DNA of 39,402 nt, taken from contig CAYVMX010000008.1 of assembly GCA_964452725.1 (NCBI GenBank), positions 1 through 39,402 on the forward strand. Direction: 5' to 3'. Made by a program: the position numbers and the translations under genes. Shown in pieces: positions 8,283-15,624 of the stretch. Under the pieces are notes generated by a model. It did no database searches and was not told where the DNA came from. It saw only the letters and a list, made by a program, of their open reading frames with translations. Origin of the DNA: CAYVMX01 sp964452725 (GTDB lineage Bacteria; Patescibacteriota; Gracilibacteria; JAHISY01). Position 1 is the first letter of the stretch. Every line of letters begins with the position of its first letter.

Positions 8283-8915
8283 CTACTGCCGCACTGTATC
8301 CCACCAGCCATCTGGATCAGTAGCAAATTTTGAAATGGCCTCTTTTTGATCTATCGGTAGATCTAATTCACTTACAAGTGTAGAAAAGTTCGTCAGTGTC
8401 CACCACGGTACTTTGGCGTCGTTTAGGTTTGTGCTAGCTCTTACAAATTCGTAAGTCGAGATGGCGATGATGCCGACTACATCAGCTGCGATTTCTTTAC
8501 GCAGTGCGAGGACTGTTTTTACGCTCGATCCCGCCGTCGAAAAAAGGTCTTCAATTACCAGCACTTTACTACCTGCCGTGATAGCTCCTTCGACTTGTTT
8601 GCCAGTGCCATGAGCGCGTGGCTCTGGGCGCACATAGCAGAAGGGTTTACCTAAGCGATCGGCGACCAATGCGCCGAAGCCAATGGCGCCAGTGGCGACA
8701 CCAGCGATCGCATCGAACTCTAATTTATTTTCTTCGATTAGCTGACAAAATCCTGCCACGATCATCTCACGCGCATCGACGAAGGAAAGTAGTATGCGGT
8801 TATCACAATAAATAGGCGATCGGATTCCGCTCGTCCAAGTAAAGGGTGGATCAAGAGAAATTTGTACGGCTTTTTTTTCAAGTAAGATTTTGGCGATCTT
8901 TTTTGTGAGCAGCAT
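8283..8915 (-). CDS. pyrE: orotate phosphoribosyltransferase
   Basis: Transfers orotate onto PRPP to make OMP in UMP synthesis. The 210-residue protein has a typical N-terminal substrate region (KAVQISLDPPFTWTSGIRSPIYCDNR), the flexible loop with RPEPRAHGTGKQVEG, and the PRPP-binding motif VLVIEDLFSTAGSS. It lies 26 bp downstream of pyrK on the same strand, so the two probably share a transcript. No pyrD, pyrF, pyrB or pyrC is present in the window. Confidence 0.93.
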   Translation of the reverse strand: MLLTKKIAKILLEKKAVQISLDPPFTWTSGIRSPIYCDNRILLSFVDAREMIVAGFCQLIEENKLEFDAIAGVATGAIGFGALVADRLGKPFCYVRPEPRAHGTGKQVEGAITAGSKVLVIEDLFSTAGSSVKTVLALRKEIAADVVGIIAISTYEFVRASTNLNDAKVPWWTLTNFSTLVSELDLPIDQKEAISKFATDPDGWWDTVRQ

Positions 8916-8941
8916 GTTGTTTTGATGATTAAACTAAAGTA

Positions 8942-9730
8942 TTAAACTTTGCGGCCAGAGCTGTCGCGGTGCGAGCGTCCAAATTCAGATTCTTTCAAAA
9001 CTTTTTCACCAGAGTAGACAGTGCCGTCGGTACAGACGCGACTACCAGAATCGTCTAGGCAGCAGCTACCGCAGATGCCGAAGCCGCACTTCATGTAGCG
9101 TTCGAGGCTGAGCTGACTGGGAGTTTTTGCCTGTTTGGCTAGCTCGGCGACTTTGCGCATCATGATTTCTGGACCACAGGAATAGATTTGGCTGTAGTGA
9201 TTTTGATTCAAAAGTTCAGCGAGCTTATCTGTTGTATAGCTTTTGTCGCCGACTGAGCCGTCGTCAGTCGTGATGTACAAGTTCGTGAGTTTTTTGAGTT
9301 TATTTACATAGAGTAGCTCTTTTTTGTTTCGAGCGCCGATGATGCAGTCTGTTTTGATTTTGTGCTGCTGTGTCAGAGTCGCAAAGAAGTGGAGGGGAGC
9401 GATGCCAAAACCACCGCCGACTAGTATGATGTGTTTACCGCTGAGCTTGAAAGTATTACCAAACGGACCACGCAGACCCAGCTTATCGCCTTTTTTAATC
9501 TTTTGAATAGCCTTACTCCATGGACCGACAGCAGAGACTGTTAGTTCAATAGTTTTTTCATCAGCATAAGCGACGGAGACTGGCTTTTCATTCACGCTTG
9601 GTAGCCAGAGCATGACGAACTGTCCAGGCCTGATAATGCCAAGTTGATTGGCAAAAGTCAGCGTCACAGTACGGTAGTTTTCTTTTACTATTTTTATAAC
9701 GGAGAGAGTGGTGGGGAGGTGTTTGCTCAT
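8942..9730 (-). CDS. pyrK: dihydroorotate dehydrogenase electron-transfer subunit
   Basis: Ferredoxin-reductase-like FAD/[2Fe-2S] subunit that passes electrons from class 1B dihydroorotate dehydrogenase to NAD+. The FAD domain shows RPGQFVMLWLP. The NAD-binding region shows GKHIILVGGGFGIAPLHFFA and YSCGPEIMMRKVA. The C-terminus has the cysteine cluster CGFGICGSCCLDDSGSRVC for the iron-sulfur cluster. The frame extends to 9835, but those 35 residues do not look like PyrK. A promoter (TTGCGA-N17-CAAAAT) lies in that extension, 7 nt before the ATG at 9730, so I start there (262 residues). It is upstream of pyrE and divergent from clpC. The partner pyrD is not in the window. Confidence 0.88.
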   Translation of the reverse strand: MSKHLPTTLSVIKIVKENYRTVTLTFANQLGIIRPGQFVMLWLPSVNEKPVSVAYADEKTIELTVSAVGPWSKAIQKIKKGDKLGLRGPFGNTFKLSGKHIILVGGGFGIAPLHFFATLTQQHKIKTDCIIGARNKKELLYVNKLKKLTNLYITTDDGSVGDKSYTTDKLAELLNQNHYSQIYSCGPEIMMRKVAELAKQAKTPSQLSLERYMKCGFGICGSCCLDDSGSRVCTDGTVYSGEKVLKESEFGRSHRDSSGRKV

Positions 9731-9737
9731 CTGGTTT

Positions 9738-9766
9738 ATTTTGCGAGTAGAAGAGGTTTTTCGCAA
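9738..9766 (-). promoter_or_regulatory. promoter of pyrK-pyrE (leaderless type)
   Basis: On the minus strand, TTGCGA-N17-CAAAAT, with the -10 box ending 7 nt before the ATG at 9730. It lies inside the extended reading frame and supports the shorter start. Confidence 0.5.
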
Positions 9767-9819
9767 GTCTCTTAGCTTGAAAAAAAAGTACCTTTCTGAT
9801 AAACTTCTTTGATGTCGGG

Positions 9820-9828
9820 TGATAAAAT
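9820..9828 (+). promoter_or_regulatory. extended -10 promoter of clpC
   Basis: TG-A-TAAAAT is an extended -10 element. No good -35 is visible. The predicted start of transcription is about 20 nt before the clpC ATG. Confidence 0.5.
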
Positions 9829-9855
9829 CTAGCATTTAAGTCCAAATAAAAAACT

Positions 9856-12510
9856 ATGCATAATCAATTCGACAAGTTTACAAAAGAAGCTAAGCGAGCT
9901 TTGATCGTCGCTCAAGAAGAAGCACGTGCGACGGGTCTTTCGTATATCGGTACGGAGCATATCTTACTTGGGATCCTCACTCAGCCTGAGAGTCTCGGTG
10001 CGAGTGTCTTGCGTAATTTTGGTGTGACGACAGAGAATGTAAAGCTAGTGCTCAAGACTGTCGGTCGTCAGCGTACCAGCAAGGATCGTCAGCCTGATCC
10101 TAGCACTGACAGTGGGCTTTCGGGGTTTGCTAAGCGTGTGATCGAAGATGCAGTGCGAGTGGCCTACCAGTTCAATCATGCGATGGTTGGTACGGAGCAT
10201 TTGCTCTATGCACTCATGAATCAAGAAAACACAGCAGCAACCGTAATTCTCGAAAATATGAAAGTTCGTTCGGGGGATATTAAGCGTCAGATCGAAGAAA
10301 TCTTTCGTGAGGCTGCTGATGCCCAGACACTCCCCAAAGGGGTACATCCGTTAGAGGTTCTTTTTGGTTCACTCCAGAGTGTGATGGCACGTATGGATCC
10401 ACGTCAAGACTTCTCCGATGCTTATGGTCATAAAGATGAGCAGCAGCTCGGGGTAGGGCAGGCAATGGGTGGTCAGCAAAGTGGTGGACCGCAACAACCC
10501 AAAAGCAAGACTCCGGCACTTGATTACTTCGCGACAGATCTGACAGCCGAAGCTCGTACTGGCAAGCTCGATCCAGTGATTGGTCGTGAAGCTGAAATTG
10601 AACGAGTGATCGCCGTGCTCAACCGTAAAACCAAAAATAATCCTGTCTTGATCGGTGAGCCAGGTGTGGGTAAGACTGCCGTAGTAGAAGGTCTCGCACA
10701 GGCAATCATCTCTGAGCGTGTCCCACCCAATATGCTTGATCGTCGTGTGCTCATGCTGAGTATGACTGCGCTTGTCGCTGGCACCAAGTATCGTGGTGAG
10801 TTCGAAGAGCGCTTCAAAAAAGTTATCGATGAAGCGACCAAGCTCGGACGAGAGGTAATTCTTTTTCTCGATGAAATGCACACCGTGATCGGTACTGGTG
10901 CTGCGGAGGGTAGTCTTGACGCTGCCAATATCCTCAAGCCAGCACTTGCGCGTGGCAAAATCCAAGTCATTGGTGCGACCACGACAGATGAGTATCGCAA
11001 GCATGTCGAGTCCGACAAGGCCCTCGAGCGGCGTTTTCAGCCAGTAACTGTACCTGAGCCAAGCGAAGAAGATACAGTCAAAATTCTTTACGGTCTGCGC
11101 GAAGGACTCGAAAAACACCATGGTCTGACTATCGAAGACGAAGCTTTGATACAGGCAGTGAAAATGAGTAAACGCTATGTACCAGATCGTTTCCTACCAG
11201 ACAAGGCGATCGATCTGATCGATGAGGCAGCCTCGCTCAAGGGTATGGGTCTAAAGAGCATAGATAAGAGCGATTTACGTAAACAAAAAGAAGAACTAGC
11301 CAATGTTATTGCTGCCAAAGAGGCGGCCGTCAGTGGACAAGACTATGAAAATGCTGCGAATTTACGTTCCAAAGAGATTCGGATCAAAAAGAAAATTGAA
11401 GAGAGTAAACAAATAGCGATAAATGGTAATATGGCAGATCGTCCGCATGTCACATCGGAGGATGTCGCCAAGGTTATTGCTAAGATGACTGGCGTGCCGA
11501 CTGGTGACCTCTTGGCAGCAGATATTGTGCGTCTCCAAAATTTAGAACAGACCTTGAAAACTCGTATCATTGGGCAGGAGACGGCGGTGAAGGCTATTTC
11601 ACAGGCTGTGCGACGTTCACGTGTCGGTATCGCTTCTCCTGATCGTCCGATTGGTTCGTTTATCTTCCTCGGACCGACTGGTGTGGGTAAGACCGAACTG
11701 GTCAAAACACTGGCCAAGGAAGTCTATGGTAGCGAAGATGCTTTGATTAAGATCGATATGAGTGAATTCCAAGAGCGCCATTCGACTAGTCGTCTAACTG
11801 GTACGACAGCAGGCTATATTGGCTACGAAGAGGGCGGTCAGCTGACAGAGCAAGTACGTCGCCGACCTTACAGTGTGGTGCTTTTCGATGAAGTAGAAAA
11901 AGCGCATCGTGATTTTCAAAATATCCTGCTTCAAGTCCTCGAAGATGGTTATCTGACTGATGGTAAAGGTCGTCGGACGGACTTTCGTAATACTATCGTC
12001 GTCATGACGAGTAATATCGGCGCTGAACGTATGACGAGCAAGGCTGGCAAGATCGGTTTTGCAGTTACGCGCGATGAGGTTCGCGATGCCAAAGCTGAAT
12101 TTGATGAAGTCAAAGCAGATGTACTAAATAAACTAGAAGAGAATTTCCGACCAGAGTTTCTCAATCGCGTAGATCGTGTTGTTGTTTTTGATCCGCTCAC
12201 ACATGCTCAGATCAAGGAGATCGTTACTTTACATTTCAAAGATCTCCAAAAGCGACTAAATGAAAAAAATCTCAAGCTGGAGTTAGCTCCAGCAGCACTT
12301 GAGTATCTTGCAGAAAAAAGCTACGACCCAAAGTACGGTGCTAGACCAGTGCGTCGCACACTGACAGAAAAAATCGAAGATGAGTTAGCGAGTCGAATTT
12401 TGGATAATGAATTTGGCGAGGGTAGTACAATCAAGATTGGTTTTGATAAAAAGACCAAAGAATTGACTTTCAAAAAAGCTCGTAAGGTCATCAAGAAACC
12501 TACTAAATAG
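9856..12510 (+). CDS. clpC: ATP-dependent Clp protease ATP-binding subunit ClpC
   Basis: Hexameric unfoldase that feeds proteins to ClpP. The 884-residue protein has two N-terminal Clp repeats (about 1-150), then a Gly/Gln-rich linker (about 185-220). AAA+ domain 1 has Walker A GEPGVGKT near 268 and the Walker B LFLDEMHT. A UVR-like coiled segment near 490-520 (QDYENAANLRSKEIRIKKK) is diagnostic of ClpC rather than ClpB. AAA+ domain 2 has Walker A GPTGVGKT near 607, and the C-terminal D2 domain ends with KYGARPVRRTLTEKIED. It is full length, divergent from pyrK, and converges on the small secreted protein gene with a one-base gap. No CtsR- or CIRCE-like site was noticed upstream. Confidence 0.97.
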   Translation: MHNQFDKFTKEAKRALIVAQEEARATGLSYIGTEHILLGILTQPESLGASVLRNFGVTTENVKLVLKTVGRQRTSKDRQPDPSTDSGLSGFAKRVIEDAVRVAYQFNHAMVGTEHLLYALMNQENTAATVILENMKVRSGDIKRQIEEIFREAADAQTLPKGVHPLEVLFGSLQSVMARMDPRQDFSDAYGHKDEQQLGVGQAMGGQQSGGPQQPKSKTPALDYFATDLTAEARTGKLDPVIGREAEIERVIAVLNRKTKNNPVLIGEPGVGKTAVVEGLAQAIISERVPPNMLDRRVLMLSMTALVAGTKYRGEFEERFKKVIDEATKLGREVILFLDEMHTVIGTGAAEGSLDAANILKPALARGKIQVIGATTTDEYRKHVESDKALERRFQPVTVPEPSEEDTVKILYGLREGLEKHHGLTIEDEALIQAVKMSKRYVPDRFLPDKAIDLIDEAASLKGMGLKSIDKSDLRKQKEELANVIAAKEAAVSGQDYENAANLRSKEIRIKKKIEESKQIAINGNMADRPHVTSEDVAKVIAKMTGVPTGDLLAADIVRLQNLEQTLKTRIIGQETAVKAISQAVRRSRVGIASPDRPIGSFIFLGPTGVGKTELVKTLAKEVYGSEDALIKIDMSEFQERHSTSRLTGTTAGYIGYEEGGQLTEQVRRRPYSVVLFDEVEKAHRDFQNILLQVLEDGYLTDGKGRRTDFRNTIVVMTSNIGAERMTSKAGKIGFAVTRDEVRDAKAEFDEVKADVLNKLEENFRPEFLNRVDRVVVFDPLTHAQIKEIVTLHFKDLQKRLNEKNLKLELAPAALEYLAEKSYDPKYGARPVRRTLTEKIEDELASRILDNEFGEGSTIKIGFDKKTKELTFKKARKVIKKPTK

Positions 12511-12511
12511 T

Positions 12512-12856
12512 TTAGAATTTGAAAGTTATACCAATAGTTGTCATTTTGATGCGGTTTCTCTTATTGGATACTTCTCCACCAAACGTTAGAAAAGTCTTGG
12601 GAATTATTTCAATACCAGCGATAAACGGTAGAGCATTTTGCGTTAGATATTTCTTAGATTCTAATAATAAAGTCGGTGAGAATTTTTGGCTAGCAAGAGC
12701 TTTTGTCTGTGGATTAGTAGGCTCTACAGCCTGAGCTGACGTTGGTAGAGCTACAGTGGCAGATGCTAGTAAGACAGCGAGTATAGCTGTCCGTGCTGTC
12801 TTTGGTAGATTTGGTAGCTGGAGGTGTCTCGATTCTGGTGATTGTAGTGCATTCAT
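12512..12856 (-). CDS. small secreted protein of unknown function
   Basis: The 114-residue protein has a clear Sec signal peptide: a basic start up to residue 23, a hydrophobic core near 24-38 (AILAVLLASATVALP), and a likely cleavage after SAQA near residue 43. The mature part is only about 70 residues. It ends in alternating strand-like sequence (FIAGIEIIPKTFLTFGGEV, then MTTIGITFKF). The terminal Phe with alternating hydrophobics resembles the last strand of an outer-membrane barrel, but the protein is far too short for one and CPR cells are thought to lack an outer membrane. It has its own leaderless-type promoter. It sits between clpC (convergent) and ftsI (divergent). No family was recognised. 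Confidence 0.65.
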   Translation of the reverse strand: MNALQSPESRHLQLPNLPKTARTAILAVLLASATVALPTSAQAVEPTNPQTKALASQKFSPTLLLESKKYLTQNALPFIAGIEIIPKTFLTFGGEVSNKRNRIKMTTIGITFKF

Positions 12857-12864
12857 GAAGATTC

Positions 12865-12893
12865 ATTTTAAAGATATATTTGCCAGATACCAA
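12865..12893 (-). promoter_or_regulatory. promoter of the small secreted protein gene (leaderless type)
   Basis: On the minus strand, TTGGTA-N17-TAAAAT, with the -10 box ending 8 nt before the ATG at 12856. Confidence 0.6.
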
Positions 12894-12911
12894 GTTTATT
12901 GAGTACATTTT

Positions 12912-12940
12912 TTGACAATCAGGTGTTCGCCTCGTATGCT
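12912..12940 (+). promoter_or_regulatory. promoter of ftsI
   Basis: TTGACA-N17-TATGCT: a perfect -35 and a good -10. The -10 box ends 11 nt before the ATG at 12952, so the 5' leader would be only about 5 nt. The alternative TTG start at 12940 overlaps the -10 box and cannot be on this transcript. Confidence 0.7.
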
Positions 12941-12951
12941 TGCTAGGCTTT

Positions 12952-15225
12952 ATGGTTAGTCGTTTTAGTAGTCGGCAACGTATAGTCTGGGATCGGACTC
13001 AAGTGCTTTTTTTTACAGCAGTTTTTGTTTTTATCATTATTGCTGGCAAGCTGGTTTATCTGCAGTTGATCCATGGAGCAGAGTATCAATTGCTAGCCAA
13101 TGAGCAAAATAGTCGAGGAGTCGTATTGCCAGCACGTCGTGGCAATATCTATACGCGAGATTTGCGTACAGCAGAGCTTTTTCCATTGGCTCAAAACTCG
13201 ACTACTTATACAATCTTTGCTGATCCGCTTTTGATCGAAAATGAAAGTGCTGCAGCAGATTTACTATTGCCGCTGCTATATACTGACCTGATAGACAGTC
13301 AAACTCTGGACACTGATAGCACAACCGTAAAAGACCCTGATCAATCCGAGTCAGATTCAACAGCGAAAGACCAGACACTAAAGTCTGAATCGGATTTTCG
13401 AAACTGGCTAACAGAGAAGCTAGTTGCCAAAGATATAGTACGACGTGAATTGAGCGATGTAACACCTGAACAGGTTGCGCTTGTCCGCGATGCCTATCTG
13501 CCTGGTGTCGGCACAGATGGTGAGATCGTGACTATCAACCCGACTCTGGTAGACAACCCAGAAGAGACAGCACGCCAGTTGGCCGAAATTATAGATTCCA
13601 AATATACTGATTTATATCCGCTCATGCTGCGTAAAAAAGTTCGCTATATAAAGCTAGCAGGACGTGTATCAGCTAATGCAAAGGACGATGTTTTGAGTTT
13701 GGGGATTCGTGGTGTAGGTGCGATACCAGAGTATCGTCGTGTATACCCTGAGGGTAGTTTGGCAGCCCAAGTGATTGGTTTCCTTAATCACGATGAAGAA
13801 GGTGTTTATGGCGTAGAAGGGGCTCATAACCAACTACTCTCTGGTAAAGATGGCTTGCGGCAGACACAGGTAGACCCATTCAATCGTCAGATTACAGTGG
13901 GCGATATCACTATCAAAGATGCACGTGATGGTGTGAGCTTAGTCCTCACTATTGATCGGGCGATCCAAGAGATCGTCGAGCGTGAACTATCCAAAATGGT
14001 AGACAAACAACGTGCTGATGGTGGACAAGCTATAGTGATGGATCCGAAGACAGGAGCGATCTTGGCATTGGCACATTATCCAACTTTTGACCCCAATGAT
14101 TTTAGCGCAGTCTATGAACGTGAGGAGCTATTAAAAACTGAAAAAAAATATACTTGGACAGATCAAAACACCGGAGAATTACAAGAGCGGACTGAAGAAA
14201 TCTGGGAGACGAAGTCAGGCGAACCACTTGTCGTAGAGTATGGTACGGAGTACGTAGTCCGCAAGGGTTATCGTTTCCCAGTATTTCGTGAGGGTGCGAA
14301 GCGAGTAATCTATACCAATCGTATTGGACCCTCGGTATTCACGCTCAAGGCGATTACTGATCCTTATGAGCCGGGTTCTGTCTTCAAGCCAATCGTAATG
14401 GCGATGGCAATAGATGCTGATGAAGTAACTCCTGATACGCGTTCACCATACAGCGGTCCAGTACGTATCGATGAGTATGTTCGAGGTCGACCCGTCACGA
14501 TCAAAAATGCCCAAGGTAAATACAACGGTAGAGAGACTATGACAGAGGTCATAGAGAATTCTAGTAATATCGGTATGACTTTTGTTGCACAGCAGCTTGG
14601 CAGAGCTACTTTTTATGATTATCTTAGAAAATTTGGTTTTGCTGAACGGACTGATGTTGATTTAGAAGGCGAGGATTCTGGTTATCTCGAAAACTATACC
14701 AAGTGGTCAGAGTCTGAATTAGTCACCAAAGCATTTGGTCAGGGTATTTCAGTCAATTTGATTCAAATGGCGGCAGGTTACTCCGTGCTTGCCAATGGTG
14801 GACTACTCATGAAACCTTACATAGTTGCAGAAGAAATACTAACCGATGGTACACGATTGGTTACCAAGTCTGAGACTGTTCGACGTGTGATCGATGAAGA
14901 TACTTCAAAACAGATCACAGCGATGCTGATTTCTTCTGTCAAAAATGGTTACGCCAAAGTGACCAAGGTTGATGGTTATTTCATCGCAGGCAAAACTGGT
15001 ACAAGTCAGACTTATAGTCGAAGTGGTCGTGCGCTTAGTGATCTCGGTACTACGATCGCAGCATTTGGTGGTTATGCTCCTGCGACCAATCCCAAATTTG
15101 TCTTGATTGTGAAGATTGATCGTCCACGAGTAGTAGAGTGGGGTTCTGCTGTGGCAGGTCCAGTTTTTAAAAAAATTACTGAAGAATTACTGAAGAATTA
15201 TTTCTTGATCCCACCACAGGAATAA
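12952..15225 (+). CDS. ftsI: penicillin-binding protein, FtsI/PBP2-like transpeptidase
   Basis: Class B penicillin-binding protein that cross-links septal or wall peptidoglycan. It has a short cytoplasmic tail, one membrane helix (about 16-38), then a dimerisation domain beginning with the ARRGNIYTRD-type motif. The transpeptidase motifs are all present: SVFK (Ser near 476), SSN (near 537) and KTGTS (near 681). Two features are longer than usual: an acidic, Ser/Asp-rich insertion near 105-145 and a charged insertion just before the SxxK motif (about 395-450, rich in Glu/Lys/Thr). I count 757 residues from the ATG at 12952. It is convergent with the STAS gene (5-bp gap). Together with MurE, M23 and the O-antigen-ligase-like protein it indicates a peptidoglycan-walled cell. 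Confidence 0.93.
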   Translation: MVSRFSSRQRIVWDRTQVLFFTAVFVFIIIAGKLVYLQLIHGAEYQLLANEQNSRGVVLPARRGNIYTRDLRTAELFPLAQNSTTYTIFADPLLIENESAAADLLLPLLYTDLIDSQTLDTDSTTVKDPDQSESDSTAKDQTLKSESDFRNWLTEKLVAKDIVRRELSDVTPEQVALVRDAYLPGVGTDGEIVTINPTLVDNPEETARQLAEIIDSKYTDLYPLMLRKKVRYIKLAGRVSANAKDDVLSLGIRGVGAIPEYRRVYPEGSLAAQVIGFLNHDEEGVYGVEGAHNQLLSGKDGLRQTQVDPFNRQITVGDITIKDARDGVSLVLTIDRAIQEIVERELSKMVDKQRADGGQAIVMDPKTGAILALAHYPTFDPNDFSAVYEREELLKTEKKYTWTDQNTGELQERTEEIWETKSGEPLVVEYGTEYVVRKGYRFPVFREGAKRVIYTNRIGPSVFTLKAITDPYEPGSVFKPIVMAMAIDADEVTPDTRSPYSGPVRIDEYVRGRPVTIKNAQGKYNGRETMTEVIENSSNIGMTFVAQQLGRATFYDYLRKFGFAERTDVDLEGEDSGYLENYTKWSESELVTKAFGQGISVNLIQMAAGYSVLANGGLLMKPYIVAEEILTDGTRLVTKSETVRRVIDEDTSKQITAMLISSVKNGYAKVTKVDGYFIAGKTGTSQTYSRSGRALSDLGTTIAAFGGYAPATNPKFVLIVKIDRPRVVEWGSAVAGPVFKKITEELLKNYFLIPPQE

Positions 15226-15230
15226 AAGAC

Positions 15231-15596
15231 TTAAATTTCTTCAGCAGCAATAGCCCTGATCAAGTGCGCTTCACTTTCGAGTGTTGGGATTATCTGTGTC
15301 AGACCGACTAGCTCGAGGATGTCAAAAATATTAGAGTTGGCTTCGATGAAGATCATCTTTTGATTACCTTCAGAGAGTTGACCGCGAGTGGCGGCTAGAT
15401 AGCCGATCACTTTGCTATTTATGAATTCCAGCTCACGTAGATTGAACACTAAATGTCCAGCATCACTACCGATTAGTTTATCGACAGCAGTGCTGAGATT
15501 TTCTAAATTAGTTTCGTCGATCTGACCGACGAGAGTCACTATTATATAGTGTTGCTCGTTATTGATTTTAGTCGTGATGTTGAGTTTGACAGACAT
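15231..15596 (-). CDS. STAS-domain protein (anti-sigma factor antagonist-like)
   Basis: The 121-residue single STAS domain resembles SpoIIAA/RsbV. The conserved helix-2 segment FINSKVIGYLAATRGQL carries Ser61 at the position phosphorylated in SpoIIAA (usual motif DSSGLG). The preceding Asp is Asn and the next residue is Lys, so regulation by phosphorylation is possible but not certain. It follows the transporter-HEAT gene on the same strand by 28 bp and probably shares its transcript. No anti-sigma kinase (HATPase_c) or SpoIIE-type phosphatase lies in the window, so its partner is elsewhere or it works as an intracellular accessory of the transporter. Confidence 0.85.
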   Translation of the reverse strand: MSVKLNITTKINNEQHYIIVTLVGQIDETNLENLSTAVDKLIGSDAGHLVFNLRELEFINSKVIGYLAATRGQLSEGNQKMIFIEANSNIFDILELVGLTQIIPTLESEAHLIRAIAAEEI

Positions 15597-15624
15597 AGTA
15601 GTGTGAGAGCTTAAAATTAAAAAT

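Noticed and set aside
9731..9835. 35-residue N-terminal extension of PyrK
   Set aside because: It does not resemble PyrK and contains the likely promoter of the gene; the ATG at 9730 fits the family.
10369..11121. 250-residue frame antisense to clpC
   Set aside because: The plus-strand clpC reading is a certain, fully conserved gene; the antisense frame is a codon-bias shadow.
12940..12951. TTG start for ftsI four codons upstream
   Set aside because: The TTG overlaps the -10 hexamer of a strong promoter, so it would not be on the mRNA.
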